Positions 45,018 through 54,200 are shown, numbered from the stretch's first letter. The stretch: DNA of 64,000 bases from an uncultured Bacteroides sp. (GCA_949300425.1 CASGED010000066.1:1-64000); one strand, 5' to 3'. Made by a program: numbers and translations. The notes: generated by a model not told the origin, from the letters alone.

Positions 45018-47009
45018 ATGAAAACCAATTTAAGTTCTCAAATCACATTGAACCGGGTGTCTACCCGCTATTATCGTCCAGAGAACGCTTTTGAGCGTTC
45101 CGTGCTGACACGTCTGGAAAAAGTTCCCACCGACATCTACGAAACACCGGAAGAAGGCGCCGACCAGATAGCGCGCGAAATAGCCCAGTTGATACGTGAA
45201 AAGCAAAAAGCCGGGCGTTTCAGTGTGCTGGCCCTGCCCGGAGGCAACTCTCCGCGCAATGTCTACTCCGCCCTGATACGCATGCACCAGGAAGAAGGTC
45301 TGAGCTTCCGCAACGTCATCATCTTCAACCTCTACGAATATTATCCGTTGGCTCCAGACGCCGTGAACAGCAACCTCAATGCCTTGAAGGAAATGCTGTT
45401 GGACCATGTGGACATTGACCGCCAGAATGTATTCTCACCGGACGGGACCATCGCCAAGGATACCATCTTCGAATACTGCCGTCTCTATGAGCAACGCATC
45501 GAAAGTTACGGGGGAATTGACATCGCCCTGCTTGGCATCGGACGGCTGGGCAACATCGGTTTCAACGAACCGGGCTCGCGCCTGAACTCCACGACCCGCC
45601 TCATCCTGCTGGACAACGACTCACGTAACGACGCCGCCAAACTCTTCGGTACCATCGACGCTACTCCCATCAGTTCCATCACCATGGGCGTATCTACCAT
45701 CCTGGCGGCCAAGAAAGTGTTCCTGATGGCATGGGGCGAGGAAAAAGCGCAAATGATTAAAGAATGTGTGGAAGGAAACATCACCGACACCATCCCCGCC
45801 TCTTACCTGCAAACGCACAATAACGCCCACATCGTGGTAGACCTCTCGGCCGCCGCCAATCTGACCCGCATCCAGCGCCCCTGGCTGGTGACTTCGTGCG
45901 AATGGAACGACAAACTGATCCGCAGTGCCATCGTATGGCTGTGCCAACTGACGGGAAAGCCCATCTTGAAACTGACTAACAAGGACTATAACGAGAACGG
46001 TTTGAGTGAACTGTTGGCACTCTACGGCTCAGCCTACAACGTCAACATCAAGATATTCAACGACCTGCAACATACCATTACCGGATGGCCGGGCGGCAAG
46101 CCGAATGCAGATGACACTTACCGTCCCGAACGTGCCACGCCTTACCCCAAACGCGTCATTGTATTCTCGCCTCATCCCGATGACGATGTTATCTCCATGG
46201 GTGGCACCATCCGCCGCCTGGTCGAACAAGGGCACGATGTGCATGTCGCCTACGAGACCAGCGGAAACATTGCCGTGGGCGATGAAGAGGTCGTACGCTT
46301 CCTGCACTTCATCAACGGCTTCAACCAGTTGTTCAACGACAATGCCGATGAAGTCATCAAGAACAAGTATGCCGAGATACGCAAATATCTCCGTGAGAAG
46401 AAAGACGGCGACATGGACACCCGCGATATCCTGACCATCAAAGGCTTGATACGTCGCGGCGAGGCACGAACCGCCTGCACGTACAACAACATCCCATTGG
46501 ACCACTGCCACTTCCTCGACTTGCCTTTCTACGAGACCGGTAAAATAAAGAAGAATCCCATCAGCGAAGCCGACGTGGAGATTGTGCGTAACCTGATGCG
46601 CGAAGTACGCCCGCACCAGATATTCGTGGCCGGTGACCTGGCCGACCCGCACGGTACGCACCGCGTCTGCACCGACGCCGTATTTGCCGCCATTGACCTG
46701 GAGAAGGAAGAAGGTGCCGAATGGCTGAAAGACTGCCGCATCTGGATGTACCGCGGCGCATGGGCCGAGTGGGAAATAGAAAACATCGAAATGGCCGTGC
46801 CCATCAGCCCCGAAGAACTCCGCGCCAAGCGCAACGCCATCCTGAAGCACCAGAGCCAAATGGAGAGCGCACCTTTCCTGGGTAACGACGAGCGCCTCTT
46901 CTGGCAACGTAGCGAGGACCGCAACCGCGGCACCGCCAACCTTTACAACAAGTTAGGTTTGGCAAGCTACGAGGCTATGGAAGCCTTCGTGGAGTACATA
47001 CCGTTATAA
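45018..47009 (+). CDS. NagB-like pseudo-deaminase fused to PIG-L (LmbE) deacetylase
   Basis: 663 residues. Residues ~30-290 align with glucosamine-6-phosphate deaminase: the phosphate loop ALPGGNSPRNVYSAL is kept, but catalytic positions are changed. E. coli NagB Asp72 is Tyr106 here (FNLYEYYP); Asp141 and His143 are Leu177 and Asn179 (GIGRLGNIGFNEP); only Glu148 is kept (Glu184). Residues ~375-640 are a PIG-L domain with the zinc motif SPHPDDDVISMGG (His386) and GTHRVCTDAVF. The protein may bind a sugar phosphate through the first domain and deacetylate with the second; this is inference. The start at 45018 fits; the open frame reaches back to a GTG at 44904. Divergent from two nagA-like genes. 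Confidence 0.88.
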   Translation: MKTNLSSQITLNRVSTRYYRPENAFERSVLTRLEKVPTDIYETPEEGADQIAREIAQLIREKQKAGRFSVLALPGGNSPRNVYSALIRMHQEEGLSFRNVIIFNLYEYYPLAPDAVNSNLNALKEMLLDHVDIDRQNVFSPDGTIAKDTIFEYCRLYEQRIESYGGIDIALLGIGRLGNIGFNEPGSRLNSTTRLILLDNDSRNDAAKLFGTIDATPISSITMGVSTILAAKKVFLMAWGEEKAQMIKECVEGNITDTIPASYLQTHNNAHIVVDLSAAANLTRIQRPWLVTSCEWNDKLIRSAIVWLCQLTGKPILKLTNKDYNENGLSELLALYGSAYNVNIKIFNDLQHTITGWPGGKPNADDTYRPERATPYPKRVIVFSPHPDDDVISMGGTIRRLVEQGHDVHVAYETSGNIAVGDEEVVRFLHFINGFNQLFNDNADEVIKNKYAEIRKYLREKKDGDMDTRDILTIKGLIRRGEARTACTYNNIPLDHCHFLDLPFYETGKIKKNPISEADVEIVRNLMREVRPHQIFVAGDLADPHGTHRVCTDAVFAAIDLEKEEGAEWLKDCRIWMYRGAWAEWEIENIEMAVPISPEELRAKRNAILKHQSQMESAPFLGNDERLFWQRSEDRNRGTANLYNKLGLASYEAMEAFVEYIPL

Positions 47010-47018
47010 TCCCCCAAT

Positions 47019-47106
47019 AGGTTCATCCTATTTGCCGGAGAAGATTATCCTATATTTAAAAGAGGATTATCCTATATTCAAAAGAGGATAATCCTCTCTT
47101 TTTATC
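47019..47106. repeat. 22-bp-period tandem array, 4 units, ending in a terminator
   Basis: Four exact 22-bp steps at 47019, 47041, 47063 and 47085 with the shared core RTTATCCTAT/GGATAATCC. The array begins 9 bp after the stop codon of the NagB-like gene. Confidence 0.8.
47063..47105 (+). terminator. rho-independent terminator formed by the last two array units
   Basis: GAGGATTATCC (47063-47073) pairs perfectly with GGATAATCCTC (47087-47097), followed by TCTTTTTA. It ends the NagB-like/PIG-L transcript. Confidence 0.75.
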
Positions 47107-47172
47107 CTTCGTGCCGTAAGATTGTCCATCCATTATATAAAAAAATCTATTCCACATATCGTAAAGACATTC

Positions 47173-47180
47173 TAATTTTG
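47173..47180 (+). promoter_or_regulatory. -7 promoter box of the DUF5107 gene
   Basis: TAATTTTG, a perfect TAnnTTTG match 28 bp before the ATG. No clear -33 TTTG is present. Confidence 0.45.
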
Positions 47181-47208
47181 CCCACAGAAACAATACAATA
47201 AAAACAAT

Positions 47209-49317
47209 ATGGCAAAAGCATGGAAAGAGAAAGTGACCATCCCGACCTACGAGGTGGGCACACCGGAGAAAGCACCGATGTTTCTGGAGAAACGCGTGTA
47301 TCAAGGCAGCAGCGGCGTTGTCTATCCCTATCCTGTCATCGAATCCATCTCGGACGAAAAGCGGGACGTGGAGTATGACGCCATCTACTTAGAGAACGAG
47401 TACCTGAAAGTGATGATTCTGCCCCAGTTGGGCGGACGTGTGCAGATGGCTTACGACAAGATAGCCCGGCGGCACTTCATCTACTACAACCACGTCATCA
47501 AGCCCGCGCTCGTGGGGCTGGCCGGACCATGGATATCAGGCGGCATCGAATTCAACTGGCCGCAACACCACCGCCCCAGCACCTACATGCCCATCGACTC
47601 GCACATCGAAGAGCATGAGGACGGCTCGGTGACGGTATGGGTCAGCGAGATGGAGCGCATGTTCCATCAGAAGGGCATGGCGGGCTTCACCTTGCGCCCC
47701 GGATGCGCCTACCTGGAGATACACGGCGTGGTGTACAACCGCACGGAGATGCCTCAGACCTTCCTGTGGTGGGCCAACCCCGCCGTAGCCGTCAATGACC
47801 ATTACCAAAGCGTCTTCCCGCCCGACATCAACGCAGTCTTCGACCATGGTAAACGCGCCGTCAGTAGCTTCCCCATCGCTACGGGCACTTATTATAAGAT
47901 GGACTATTCAGCCGGCGTGGACATATCCAACTACAAGAACATCAAGGTGCCGACCTCGTACATGGCGGTCAACTCCAAGTATGACTTCGAGGGCGGCTAT
48001 GAGAACGACACGCGTTGCGGCATGCTGCACGTGGCCAACCATCACGTTTCGCCCGGCAAAAAGCAATGGACATGGGGCAACGGCGACTTCGGCCAGGCGT
48101 GGGACCGCAACCTGACGGACGAGGACGGACCGTACATCGAACTGATGGCGGGCGTCTACACCGAGAACCAGCCCGACTTCACCTGGCTGATGCCTTACGA
48201 AGAGAAGAGTTTCGTGCAATACTTCATGCCTTACCGCGAGTTGGGCATCGTGAAGAACGCTTCGAAAGACCTCCTGCTGAACATCGACCCGGAGAGAGAA
48301 GACAGCGTGCGTTTCCGCGTCTTCGCTACCAGCCGCAAGCAAGTGCGCATCACCTTGCGCGGGGCAGACCAGACTTATTATGACCAAACGGTCATTCTCA
48401 GCCCGGAGCAAGTGCTGGACGAAGTGGCGCGCATCGGCGATGAGTGTTTCGCCAACCTGACGCTTATCCTTCGCGATGCCGAGACGGGACGCGAGCTCCT
48501 GACCTGGCAACCCGAACCGGATGTAGTGAAGCCTCTGCCCGACGCCGCCGAAGCCGCCCTGCTGCCCGAAGAGATAAAGACCACCGAGCAACTCTACCTC
48601 ACCGGCCTGCACTTGGAGCAATACCGTCACGCCACGTACAACCCCGTGGACTACTACGAGGAAGCCTTGCGGCGCGACCCCTTGGACGTGCGCAACAACA
48701 ACGCCTTGGGTCTCTGGTACTTGCGCCGCGGCCAGTTCCGCAAGGCGGAAGGCTACCTGCGCACCGCCGTCAGGGTGCTGATGAAGCGCAATCCCAATCC
48801 CTACGATGGAGAGCCGCTCTACAACCTCGCCCTGGCGCTGAAGTATCAAGGGCGTTATCAGGAAGCCTACAACTGGTTCTACAAATCTACCTGGAATGCC
48901 GCCTGGCAGGATGCGGGCTACTTTGCCTGCGCCCAAATCTCCCTGATGCAAGGCCGCACGGAGGATGCCATGGACGAGATAGAGCGCAGCCTCATCCGCA
49001 ACACCCACAACCACAAGGCACGCGCCTTGAAGGCGACCCTGCTCGCCCGCCAAGGCCGCACGGACGAGGCACGCCGCTGGATAGAAGAATCGTTGGCGAT
49101 AGACCCCTTCAACTTCGGATGCCTGTACGAACGTTGCCTGCTCGACCGGGACATGTCCGCCTTGGAGGAACGTATGCGCGACAATGCCCACAACTACGAC
49201 GAGATTGCCCTCGACTATTGCGCCGCCGGATGCTGGCGCGAGGCGTTAGGCCTGTGGGGTATCGCCGTCAACCACGACATCACTACCCCCATGACCTATT
49301 ATTACATAGGCTGGTGA
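47209..49317 (+). CDS. DUF5107 / TPR protein, N-terminal part (split by in-frame stop)
   Basis: 702 residues. No signal peptide. The N-terminal ~400 residues are a DUF5107 beta-sandwich (MILPQLGGRVQMAYDKIARR, ISGGIEFNWPQHHRPSTYMP), resembling carbohydrate-active mutarotase-like folds. From ~455 on come TPR repeats (NNNALGLWYLRRGQFRKAEG, YNLALALKYQGRYQEAYNWF). The frame ends with TGG TGA at 49312-49317, and the next codon, ATG at 49318, is in the same frame and continues the TPR region. Full-length members are about 1100 residues, so this looks like a nonsense-split gene. Function is unknown; it accompanies sugar catabolic genes. Confidence 0.8.
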   Translation: MAKAWKEKVTIPTYEVGTPEKAPMFLEKRVYQGSSGVVYPYPVIESISDEKRDVEYDAIYLENEYLKVMILPQLGGRVQMAYDKIARRHFIYYNHVIKPALVGLAGPWISGGIEFNWPQHHRPSTYMPIDSHIEEHEDGSVTVWVSEMERMFHQKGMAGFTLRPGCAYLEIHGVVYNRTEMPQTFLWWANPAVAVNDHYQSVFPPDINAVFDHGKRAVSSFPIATGTYYKMDYSAGVDISNYKNIKVPTSYMAVNSKYDFEGGYENDTRCGMLHVANHHVSPGKKQWTWGNGDFGQAWDRNLTDEDGPYIELMAGVYTENQPDFTWLMPYEEKSFVQYFMPYRELGIVKNASKDLLLNIDPEREDSVRFRVFATSRKQVRITLRGADQTYYDQTVILSPEQVLDEVARIGDECFANLTLILRDAETGRELLTWQPEPDVVKPLPDAAEAALLPEEIKTTEQLYLTGLHLEQYRHATYNPVDYYEEALRRDPLDVRNNNALGLWYLRRGQFRKAEGYLRTAVRVLMKRNPNPYDGEPLYNLALALKYQGRYQEAYNWFYKSTWNAAWQDAGYFACAQISLMQGRTEDAMDEIERSLIRNTHNHKARALKATLLARQGRTDEARRWIEESLAIDPFNFGCLYERCLLDRDMSALEERMRDNAHNYDEIALDYCAAGCWREALGLWGIAVNHDITTPMTYYYIGW

Positions 49318-50499
49318 ATGGCGCAGGAAGGGAAAGACGACGTCGACCTGCCTTTCCGCCGTGCCAAAGCCCAAAGCCCCGACTATTGCTTCCCCAACCG
49401 GCCGGAAGCCATTCTTGCCCTGCAGTACGCCACGAAGCACTATGCCGACGACGCCCGCGCGCCCTACTTCTTAGGATGCCTCTACTACGACAAGCGACAG
49501 TACGACACGGCCGTTGCCTACTGGGAAGAGTCCGCCAAGCGCGACGACACTTATCCACTGGTATGGCGCAACCTCGCCTTGGCCTACCTTAACAAGCGTC
49601 AGGATGAAGACAAGGCCGTGGAGTACATGGAACGGGCGTTTAAGCTGGACACCACCGACGCGCGCATCCTCATGGAGCTTGACCAACTCTACAAACGCCT
49701 GCACCGTCCGCACGAAGAGCGACTCAACTTCCTGCTGCAATATCCCGACCTCATCGCCCGGCGCGACGACCTCATCCTGGAAGAAGCCACCCTGCTGAAC
49801 CTGACGGGCCGGTACGAGGAAGCCAAGCGCATCATCGACTCCCACCAATTCCACCCGTGGGAAGGAGGCGAAGGCAAGGTAAGCGGACAGTACCAGCTGT
49901 CCCGCGTGGAACTGGCCAAGGAGGCTCTGGCGGAAAGCCGCATGGAGGAAGCCATCCGCCTGCTGACCGAATGCCTCGTCTACCCGCACAACTTGGGTGA
50001 AGGCAAGCTGTACGGCGCGCAGGAGAACGACTTCTATTACCTCATGGGCTGTGCCTACGAAGCCTTGGGCGACACGACGAAAGCCACCGAGTGCTGGGAG
50101 AAAGCCACCGTCGGACCCACCGAACCTGCCGCCGCCCTCTACTACAACGACGCCAAGCCCGACAAGATATTCTACCAGGGCATGGCCTTGCTGAAGCTGG
50201 GACGCACGGGCGAAGCCAACGGACGCTTCTACAAGCTGGTGAACTATGGCGAGAAGCACCTCTTCGACCACGTGCGCATGGATTACTTTGCCGTGTCCCT
50301 GCCCGACCTCCTCATCTGGGACGACAGCCTGGACCTGCGCAACATCGTCCACTGCAAGTACATGATGGCGTTGGGACACTGGGGACTGGGACACCACGAG
50401 AAGGCGCGCCGCTTCCTGGCCGAAGCCGAAGCTTTGGACAACAACCACCTGGGCATCTACAGCACCCGCACAATGTTCGAAAGCGACGAGCAGGCTTGA
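49318..50499 (+). CDS. DUF5107 / TPR protein, C-terminal part (after in-frame stop)
   Basis: 393 residues in the same frame as the preceding CDS, directly after its TGA. It continues the tetratricopeptide array (YFLGCLYYDKRQYDTAVAYWE, WRNLALAYLNKRQ, EDKAVEYMERAFKLD, YYLMGCAYEALGDTTKATECWE) and has no N-terminal features of its own. TGAATG overlap could allow reinitiation, giving two polypeptides that reassemble, or the locus may be a pseudogene. A sequencing error is also possible. It ends one base before the 8-unit repeat array. Confidence 0.75.
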   Translation: MAQEGKDDVDLPFRRAKAQSPDYCFPNRPEAILALQYATKHYADDARAPYFLGCLYYDKRQYDTAVAYWEESAKRDDTYPLVWRNLALAYLNKRQDEDKAVEYMERAFKLDTTDARILMELDQLYKRLHRPHEERLNFLLQYPDLIARRDDLILEEATLLNLTGRYEEAKRIIDSHQFHPWEGGEGKVSGQYQLSRVELAKEALAESRMEEAIRLLTECLVYPHNLGEGKLYGAQENDFYYLMGCAYEALGDTTKATECWEKATVGPTEPAAALYYNDAKPDKIFYQGMALLKLGRTGEANGRFYKLVNYGEKHLFDHVRMDYFAVSLPDLLIWDDSLDLRNIVHCKYMMALGHWGLGHHEKARRFLAEAEALDNNHLGIYSTRTMFESDEQA

Positions 50500-50675
50500 A
50501 AAACGCATGCGGGCGCAGTTAAAAACGCATGCAGACGCAGTTGAAAACGCATGCGGGCGCAGTTAAAAACGCGTGCGGACGCAGTTTAAAACGCATGCGG
50601 ACGCAGTTTAAAACGCGTGCGGGCGCATTTTTAACGGCATGCGGACGCATTTTTAACGACATGCGGGCGCATTTT
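50500..50675. repeat. 22-bp-period tandem array, 8 units
   Basis: Eight exact 22-bp units start at 50500 and repeat to 50675. The core is AACGCATGCGGGCGCAGTT with small changes (GCATGC/GCGTGC, GGGCGC/GGACGC), drifting to CGCATTTTTAAC in the last three. The palindrome CGCATGCG is in most units. It starts at the base after the TPR stop codon and ends 35 bp before the GH2 gene. There are no unique spacers, so it is not CRISPR. Confidence 0.9.
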
Positions 50676-50710
50676 CAAAAGAGTAAAAACAATTTATAAA
50701 TGATGTACAC

Positions 50711-53518
50711 ATGAAATCACAATTTCGTATTCTGACCCTTTTGTTCCTCTGCCTGTGCCTCGGCGCACGGGCGCAGGAAATGGACCTCTCCGGCACATGG
50801 CGCTTTGCCATCGACCGCAACGACCAAGGCATTACCGGTCAATGGTATCTTCAGACACTGGACGACCGCGTCACCCTGCCCGGCTCCATGATGACCAACG
50901 GCAAGGGCGACCCCGTGAACCTCGACACTCCCTGGGAGGGAGACTTCAACGACAAAACCTTCTTCACGCAGGAGCGATACGCGCCCTACCGCCGGGCGGA
51001 CAACTTCAAGATACCCTACTGGCTGCAACCCAACCTCTACTATGCGGGCGTGGCATGGTATCAGCGTGACGTCACCATCCCCGACTCGTGGGCGGGCAAG
51101 ACCATCCGCCTCTACTTAGAGCGTTGCCACTGGGTGAGCCGCGTATGGGTGGACGGCAAGGAAGCGGGCAAGCAAGACGCCTTGAGCGCGCCCCATTGGT
51201 TCGACCTCACCCCGTATCTCACTCCCGGCAAGCACACCCTCAGCATCCGTGTGGACAACGCCATCCGCGACGTCGACCCGGGCGTGAACTCCCACTCCGT
51301 GTCGGACCATACGCAAGGCAACTGGAACGGCATAGCCGGAGCCATGCTGCTGAAAGCGCAAAGCCCCGTGGCCTATCGCCAAGTGGATGTCTATCCCCAA
51401 CTGGAAGCTCGCCGGCTGGACGTGAAAGCCTATATATATAATAATGGTGTAGGCAAAGCCGGCGACGTAACCATCGGCCTGCGTGTGGACGGGGAGGAGC
51501 GCATCTTCGAACGGACTGTGCAGCCCGGCGACAACCTCGTAGAGCTGTCCATCCCCCTGCCCGCCGACGTGAAGCCCTGGGACGAGTTCAACCCCAACCT
51601 CTATCAGCTGGAGTGTACCCTCCGCCAAGGCGGGGAGCAGACGGACGCCCGCACCGTAACCTTCGGCTGCCGCACGTGGAGCGTGAAGGACGGACAGTTG
51701 ACGCTGAACGGCCGGCCCGTCTTCATGCGCGGCACGCTGCATTGCGCCGCCTTCCCCCTGACCGGCTATCCCGCCACGGATAAGGAAGAATGGCTCCGCG
51801 AGCTTCGCGTCTGCCGCAGCTATGGCATCAACCACATCCGCTTCCACTCCTGGTGTCCGCCCGAAGCCGCCTTCCAGGCCGCGGACGAACTGGGCATGTA
51901 CTTCGTGATAGAGTGCTCCTCCTGGGCCAACCAGTCGACCACCATCGGCGACGGCAAGCCCATCGACGAATTTATCCATCGCGAAGCCCAAGCCATTGTG
52001 GACGCCTTCGGCAATCACCCCTCCTTCTGCATGATGGCCTACGGTAACGAGCCGGGAGGAGAGAATCAAGCGAAATACCTGACCGACTTCGTCAACCATT
52101 GGAAGCAGGCCGACCCTCGCCGCCTCTACACCAGCGCCGCCGGATGGCCCAACCTGCCCGTGAACGATTTCCTGAGCGACCAGAATCCGCGCATCCAACT
52201 TTGGGGAGCCGGCTTGAAGAGCATCATCAACGCCCAAGAGCCTTCTACCGACTACGATTGGCGTGACTATACGGGTCAGTTCACCCAACCCATCATCAGC
52301 CACGAGATAGGCCAGTGGTGCGTTTACCCCAACTTCAAAGAGATTGAGAAGTACACCGGCGTCTACAAAGCCCGCAACTTCGAGATTTTCCGGGATAACC
52401 TGGCCGAGAACGGACTTGCCCAGCTGGCCGACAGTTTCCTGCTGGCTTCCGGCAAGCTCCAGACGCTGTGCTACAAGGCAGACATTGAAGCCGCCCTGCG
52501 CACGCCCAAGTTCGGAGGGTTCCAACTCTTGGGCCTGAACGACTTCCCCGGCCAAGGCACGGCACTCGTAGGTGCGCTCGATGTCTTTTGGGAAGAGAAA
52601 GGCTATGCCACCCCGCGTGACTACTCCCGCTTCTGTAACTCCGTAGTGCCCTTGGCACGCATACCCAAGCTGATACTGACCAATGCCGAGACCTTCTCCG
52701 CTTCCGTAGAGGCCGCCAACTTCTACAAGCCGATGGAGCATCCCGAAGCCACTTGGCGCATCCGGGACGACAAGGGGCAAGTGCTGAGCAGCGGTACCTT
52801 CGACATCGACCGGCTGACGTTGGGCAATTGTCAAGCCTTGGGTAACGTGTCGTTCAACCTGAACAGCATCCACGAAGCCACCCGCTTGAACTTGGAAGTA
52901 GGCCTTGCCGGACATTACAACGACTGGAACTTCTGGGTATATCCCGCCGAACAACCCTCGTGGGACAAGACCCTGATGCTCACCGACAGATTAGACTCCC
53001 GTGCCCTCGCCCGCCTGCAAGCCGGAGGCAAAGTCCTGCTCTCGCTCCGCAAAGGCACGCTGCGACAAGGTTTCGGAGGCGAAGTGGCCATCGGCTTCTC
53101 CAGCATCTTCTGGAACACGGCGTGGACCAACGGGCAACCGCCCCACACCTTAGGCATCCTCTGCGACCCGAAGCATCCGGCCCTGCACGACTTCCCCACG
53201 GCCTATCATAGCGATTACCAGTGGTGGGACGCCATGACCCATAGCGGAGCCATCAACGTGGGCAAACTCTCGAAGGACATCCGTCCCTTGGTGCGCGTCA
53301 TTGATGACTGGGTGACCAACCGTCCCTTGGCCCTGCTCTTTGAGGTCAAGGTAGGCAAAGGCAAGCTCCTGGTGTCCGGCATTGACTTCCATCAGGACAT
53401 GGAGCATCGCCCCGCCGCCCGCCAGTTGCTGTACAGCCTCGGCCAATACATGCAGAGTGACGACTTCAACCCAACGACAGAGTTGAGTCCACAAAGCATC
53501 CGGCAAATCATGAAATAA
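50711..53518 (+). CDS. glycoside hydrolase family 2 protein (secreted)
   Basis: 935 residues, signal peptide ending LCLGARAQ. Domains in order: jelly-roll sugar-binding (MDLSGTWRFAIDRND to ~200), immunoglobulin-like (~215-325), TIM barrel (~330-640) and a long C-terminal part. The acid/base Glu447 lies in AYGNEPGG and the nucleophile Glu532 in IISHEIGQW. Substrate (beta-galactoside, glucuronide, mannoside or other) cannot be fixed from sequence. It is probably cotranscribed with the DUF5107 gene or driven from within the array region, and is followed by a clear terminator. Confidence 0.9.
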   Translation: MKSQFRILTLLFLCLCLGARAQEMDLSGTWRFAIDRNDQGITGQWYLQTLDDRVTLPGSMMTNGKGDPVNLDTPWEGDFNDKTFFTQERYAPYRRADNFKIPYWLQPNLYYAGVAWYQRDVTIPDSWAGKTIRLYLERCHWVSRVWVDGKEAGKQDALSAPHWFDLTPYLTPGKHTLSIRVDNAIRDVDPGVNSHSVSDHTQGNWNGIAGAMLLKAQSPVAYRQVDVYPQLEARRLDVKAYIYNNGVGKAGDVTIGLRVDGEERIFERTVQPGDNLVELSIPLPADVKPWDEFNPNLYQLECTLRQGGEQTDARTVTFGCRTWSVKDGQLTLNGRPVFMRGTLHCAAFPLTGYPATDKEEWLRELRVCRSYGINHIRFHSWCPPEAAFQAADELGMYFVIECSSWANQSTTIGDGKPIDEFIHREAQAIVDAFGNHPSFCMMAYGNEPGGENQAKYLTDFVNHWKQADPRRLYTSAAGWPNLPVNDFLSDQNPRIQLWGAGLKSIINAQEPSTDYDWRDYTGQFTQPIISHEIGQWCVYPNFKEIEKYTGVYKARNFEIFRDNLAENGLAQLADSFLLASGKLQTLCYKADIEAALRTPKFGGFQLLGLNDFPGQGTALVGALDVFWEEKGYATPRDYSRFCNSVVPLARIPKLILTNAETFSASVEAANFYKPMEHPEATWRIRDDKGQVLSSGTFDIDRLTLGNCQALGNVSFNLNSIHEATRLNLEVGLAGHYNDWNFWVYPAEQPSWDKTLMLTDRLDSRALARLQAGGKVLLSLRKGTLRQGFGGEVAIGFSSIFWNTAWTNGQPPHTLGILCDPKHPALHDFPTAYHSDYQWWDAMTHSGAINVGKLSKDIRPLVRVIDDWVTNRPLALLFEVKVGKGKLLVSGIDFHQDMEHRPAARQLLYSLGQYMQSDDFNPTTELSPQSIRQIMK

Positions 53519-53534
53519 GCAATATAGATAACTG

Positions 53535-53587
53535 AAAGCCTCATCCCGGAATCCCATGGCGACATCCGGAATGAGGCTTTTATTTTC
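53535..53587 (+). terminator. rho-independent terminator after the GH2 gene
   Basis: AAAGCCTCATCCCGGA (53535-53550) pairs with TCCGGAATGAGGCTTT (53565-53580), one mismatch, followed by TATTTT. Confidence 0.85.
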
Positions 53588-53593
53588 CCTCTT

Positions 53594-53624
53594 TTTGCTT
53601 TTTCAATAAAAACATGTATCTTTG
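53594..53624 (+). promoter_or_regulatory. promoter of the TusA-like/YgiQ operon
   Basis: TTTG (53594-53597), 19 bp, then TATCTTTG (53617-53624): a full Bacteroidetes promoter 41 bp before the first ATG. Confidence 0.8.
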
Positions 53625-53665
53625 CCCGTAGCATAAAGATTGTTTTACCGCTAAAAACATAAACC

Positions 53666-54001
53666 ATGATGTATACCCTACAAGCCAACGCAAGCGGCAC
53701 ACGAAACATTGAAGTGTCGGACGACAACTTGAACACCATCCGTAAATACGGTTTGTTTCAACACCTTATAGACAGCAACGGTATCGTGGACGAGACAGTA
53801 CTTGACAAACTGAAACTCAACATACGTTCGCTCATCGCCGCACAAGTGGAGGACTCCAAAGATTTGCTCGACCTTTGTATCGACGTTATCTACCATAATA
53901 ACATGAAGGCTTTCGGCCTGCAACAGCTTATACAGCTCTACTTGAAATGGGCTCCCGGACACCCGATGGAAGAGGAGGAAGAAGAATATGAAGACCATTA
54001 A
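53666..54001 (+). CDS. hypothetical protein (111 aa)
   Basis: Not recognised. It is a small soluble, mostly helical protein (LNTIRKYGLFQHLID, VLDKLKLNIRSLIAAQ, LQQLIQLYLKWA) with a very acidic C-terminus (EEEEEEYEDH). No signal or membrane segment. It lies first in a three-gene operon under a good promoter and overlaps the TusA-like gene by 14 bp, so a connection with sulfur transfer or YgiQ is possible. Start could be either of two adjacent ATG codons (53666 or 53669). Confidence 0.65.
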   Translation: MMYTLQANASGTRNIEVSDDNLNTIRKYGLFQHLIDSNGIVDETVLDKLKLNIRSLIAAQVEDSKDLLDLCIDVIYHNNMKAFGLQQLIQLYLKWAPGHPMEEEEEEYEDH

Positions 54002-54200
54002 CACTTGCGGACTATCGCACTACAGCCCTCTCATCCCCGCCATCAAAGCATGGTGCGAAGCGCAACCGGGCGAAACGTTGGAAATCATCATGGATAACCT
54101 TTCCGCTTTCAACGACCTGAAAGAATACTTGGCCGAACAGCAGATTGGTTTCCGCGAGATTTACGACGGAGAACAGATGTCCGTGCAATTCACCAAGTAA
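53988..54200 (+). CDS. TusA/SirA-like small protein lacking the CPxP cysteine
   Basis: 70 residues with the TusA fold pattern: the opening NTCGLSHYSPLIPAIKAW, then PGETLEIIMDN and the last strand EQMSVQFTK. In TusA the motif is GL-x-CPxP with the persulfide-carrying cysteine; here it reads GLSHYSP, so Cys is replaced by His. Another cysteine lies three residues before the glycine-leucine (TCGL). It may be a regulator or binding protein rather than a sulfurtransferase. It overlaps the upstream gene by 14 bp and precedes the YgiQ gene by 17 bp. Confidence 0.75.
   Translation: MKTINTCGLSHYSPLIPAIKAWCEAQPGETLEIIMDNLSAFNDLKEYLAEQQIGFREIYDGEQMSVQFTK

Noticed and set aside
49312..49320. TGA read as selenocysteine
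   Set aside because: No SECIS-like hairpin or selenoprotein context was seen; a nonsense mutation or reinitiation is simpler.
50500..50675. CRISPR array
   Set aside because: Units are contiguous 22-bp copies without unique 30-bp spacers, and no cas gene is present.
51116..52954. 612-aa minus-strand open frame under the GH2 gene
   Set aside because: It is the antisense shadow of a well-supported GH2 enzyme in GC-rich codons, with no family signature or start site.
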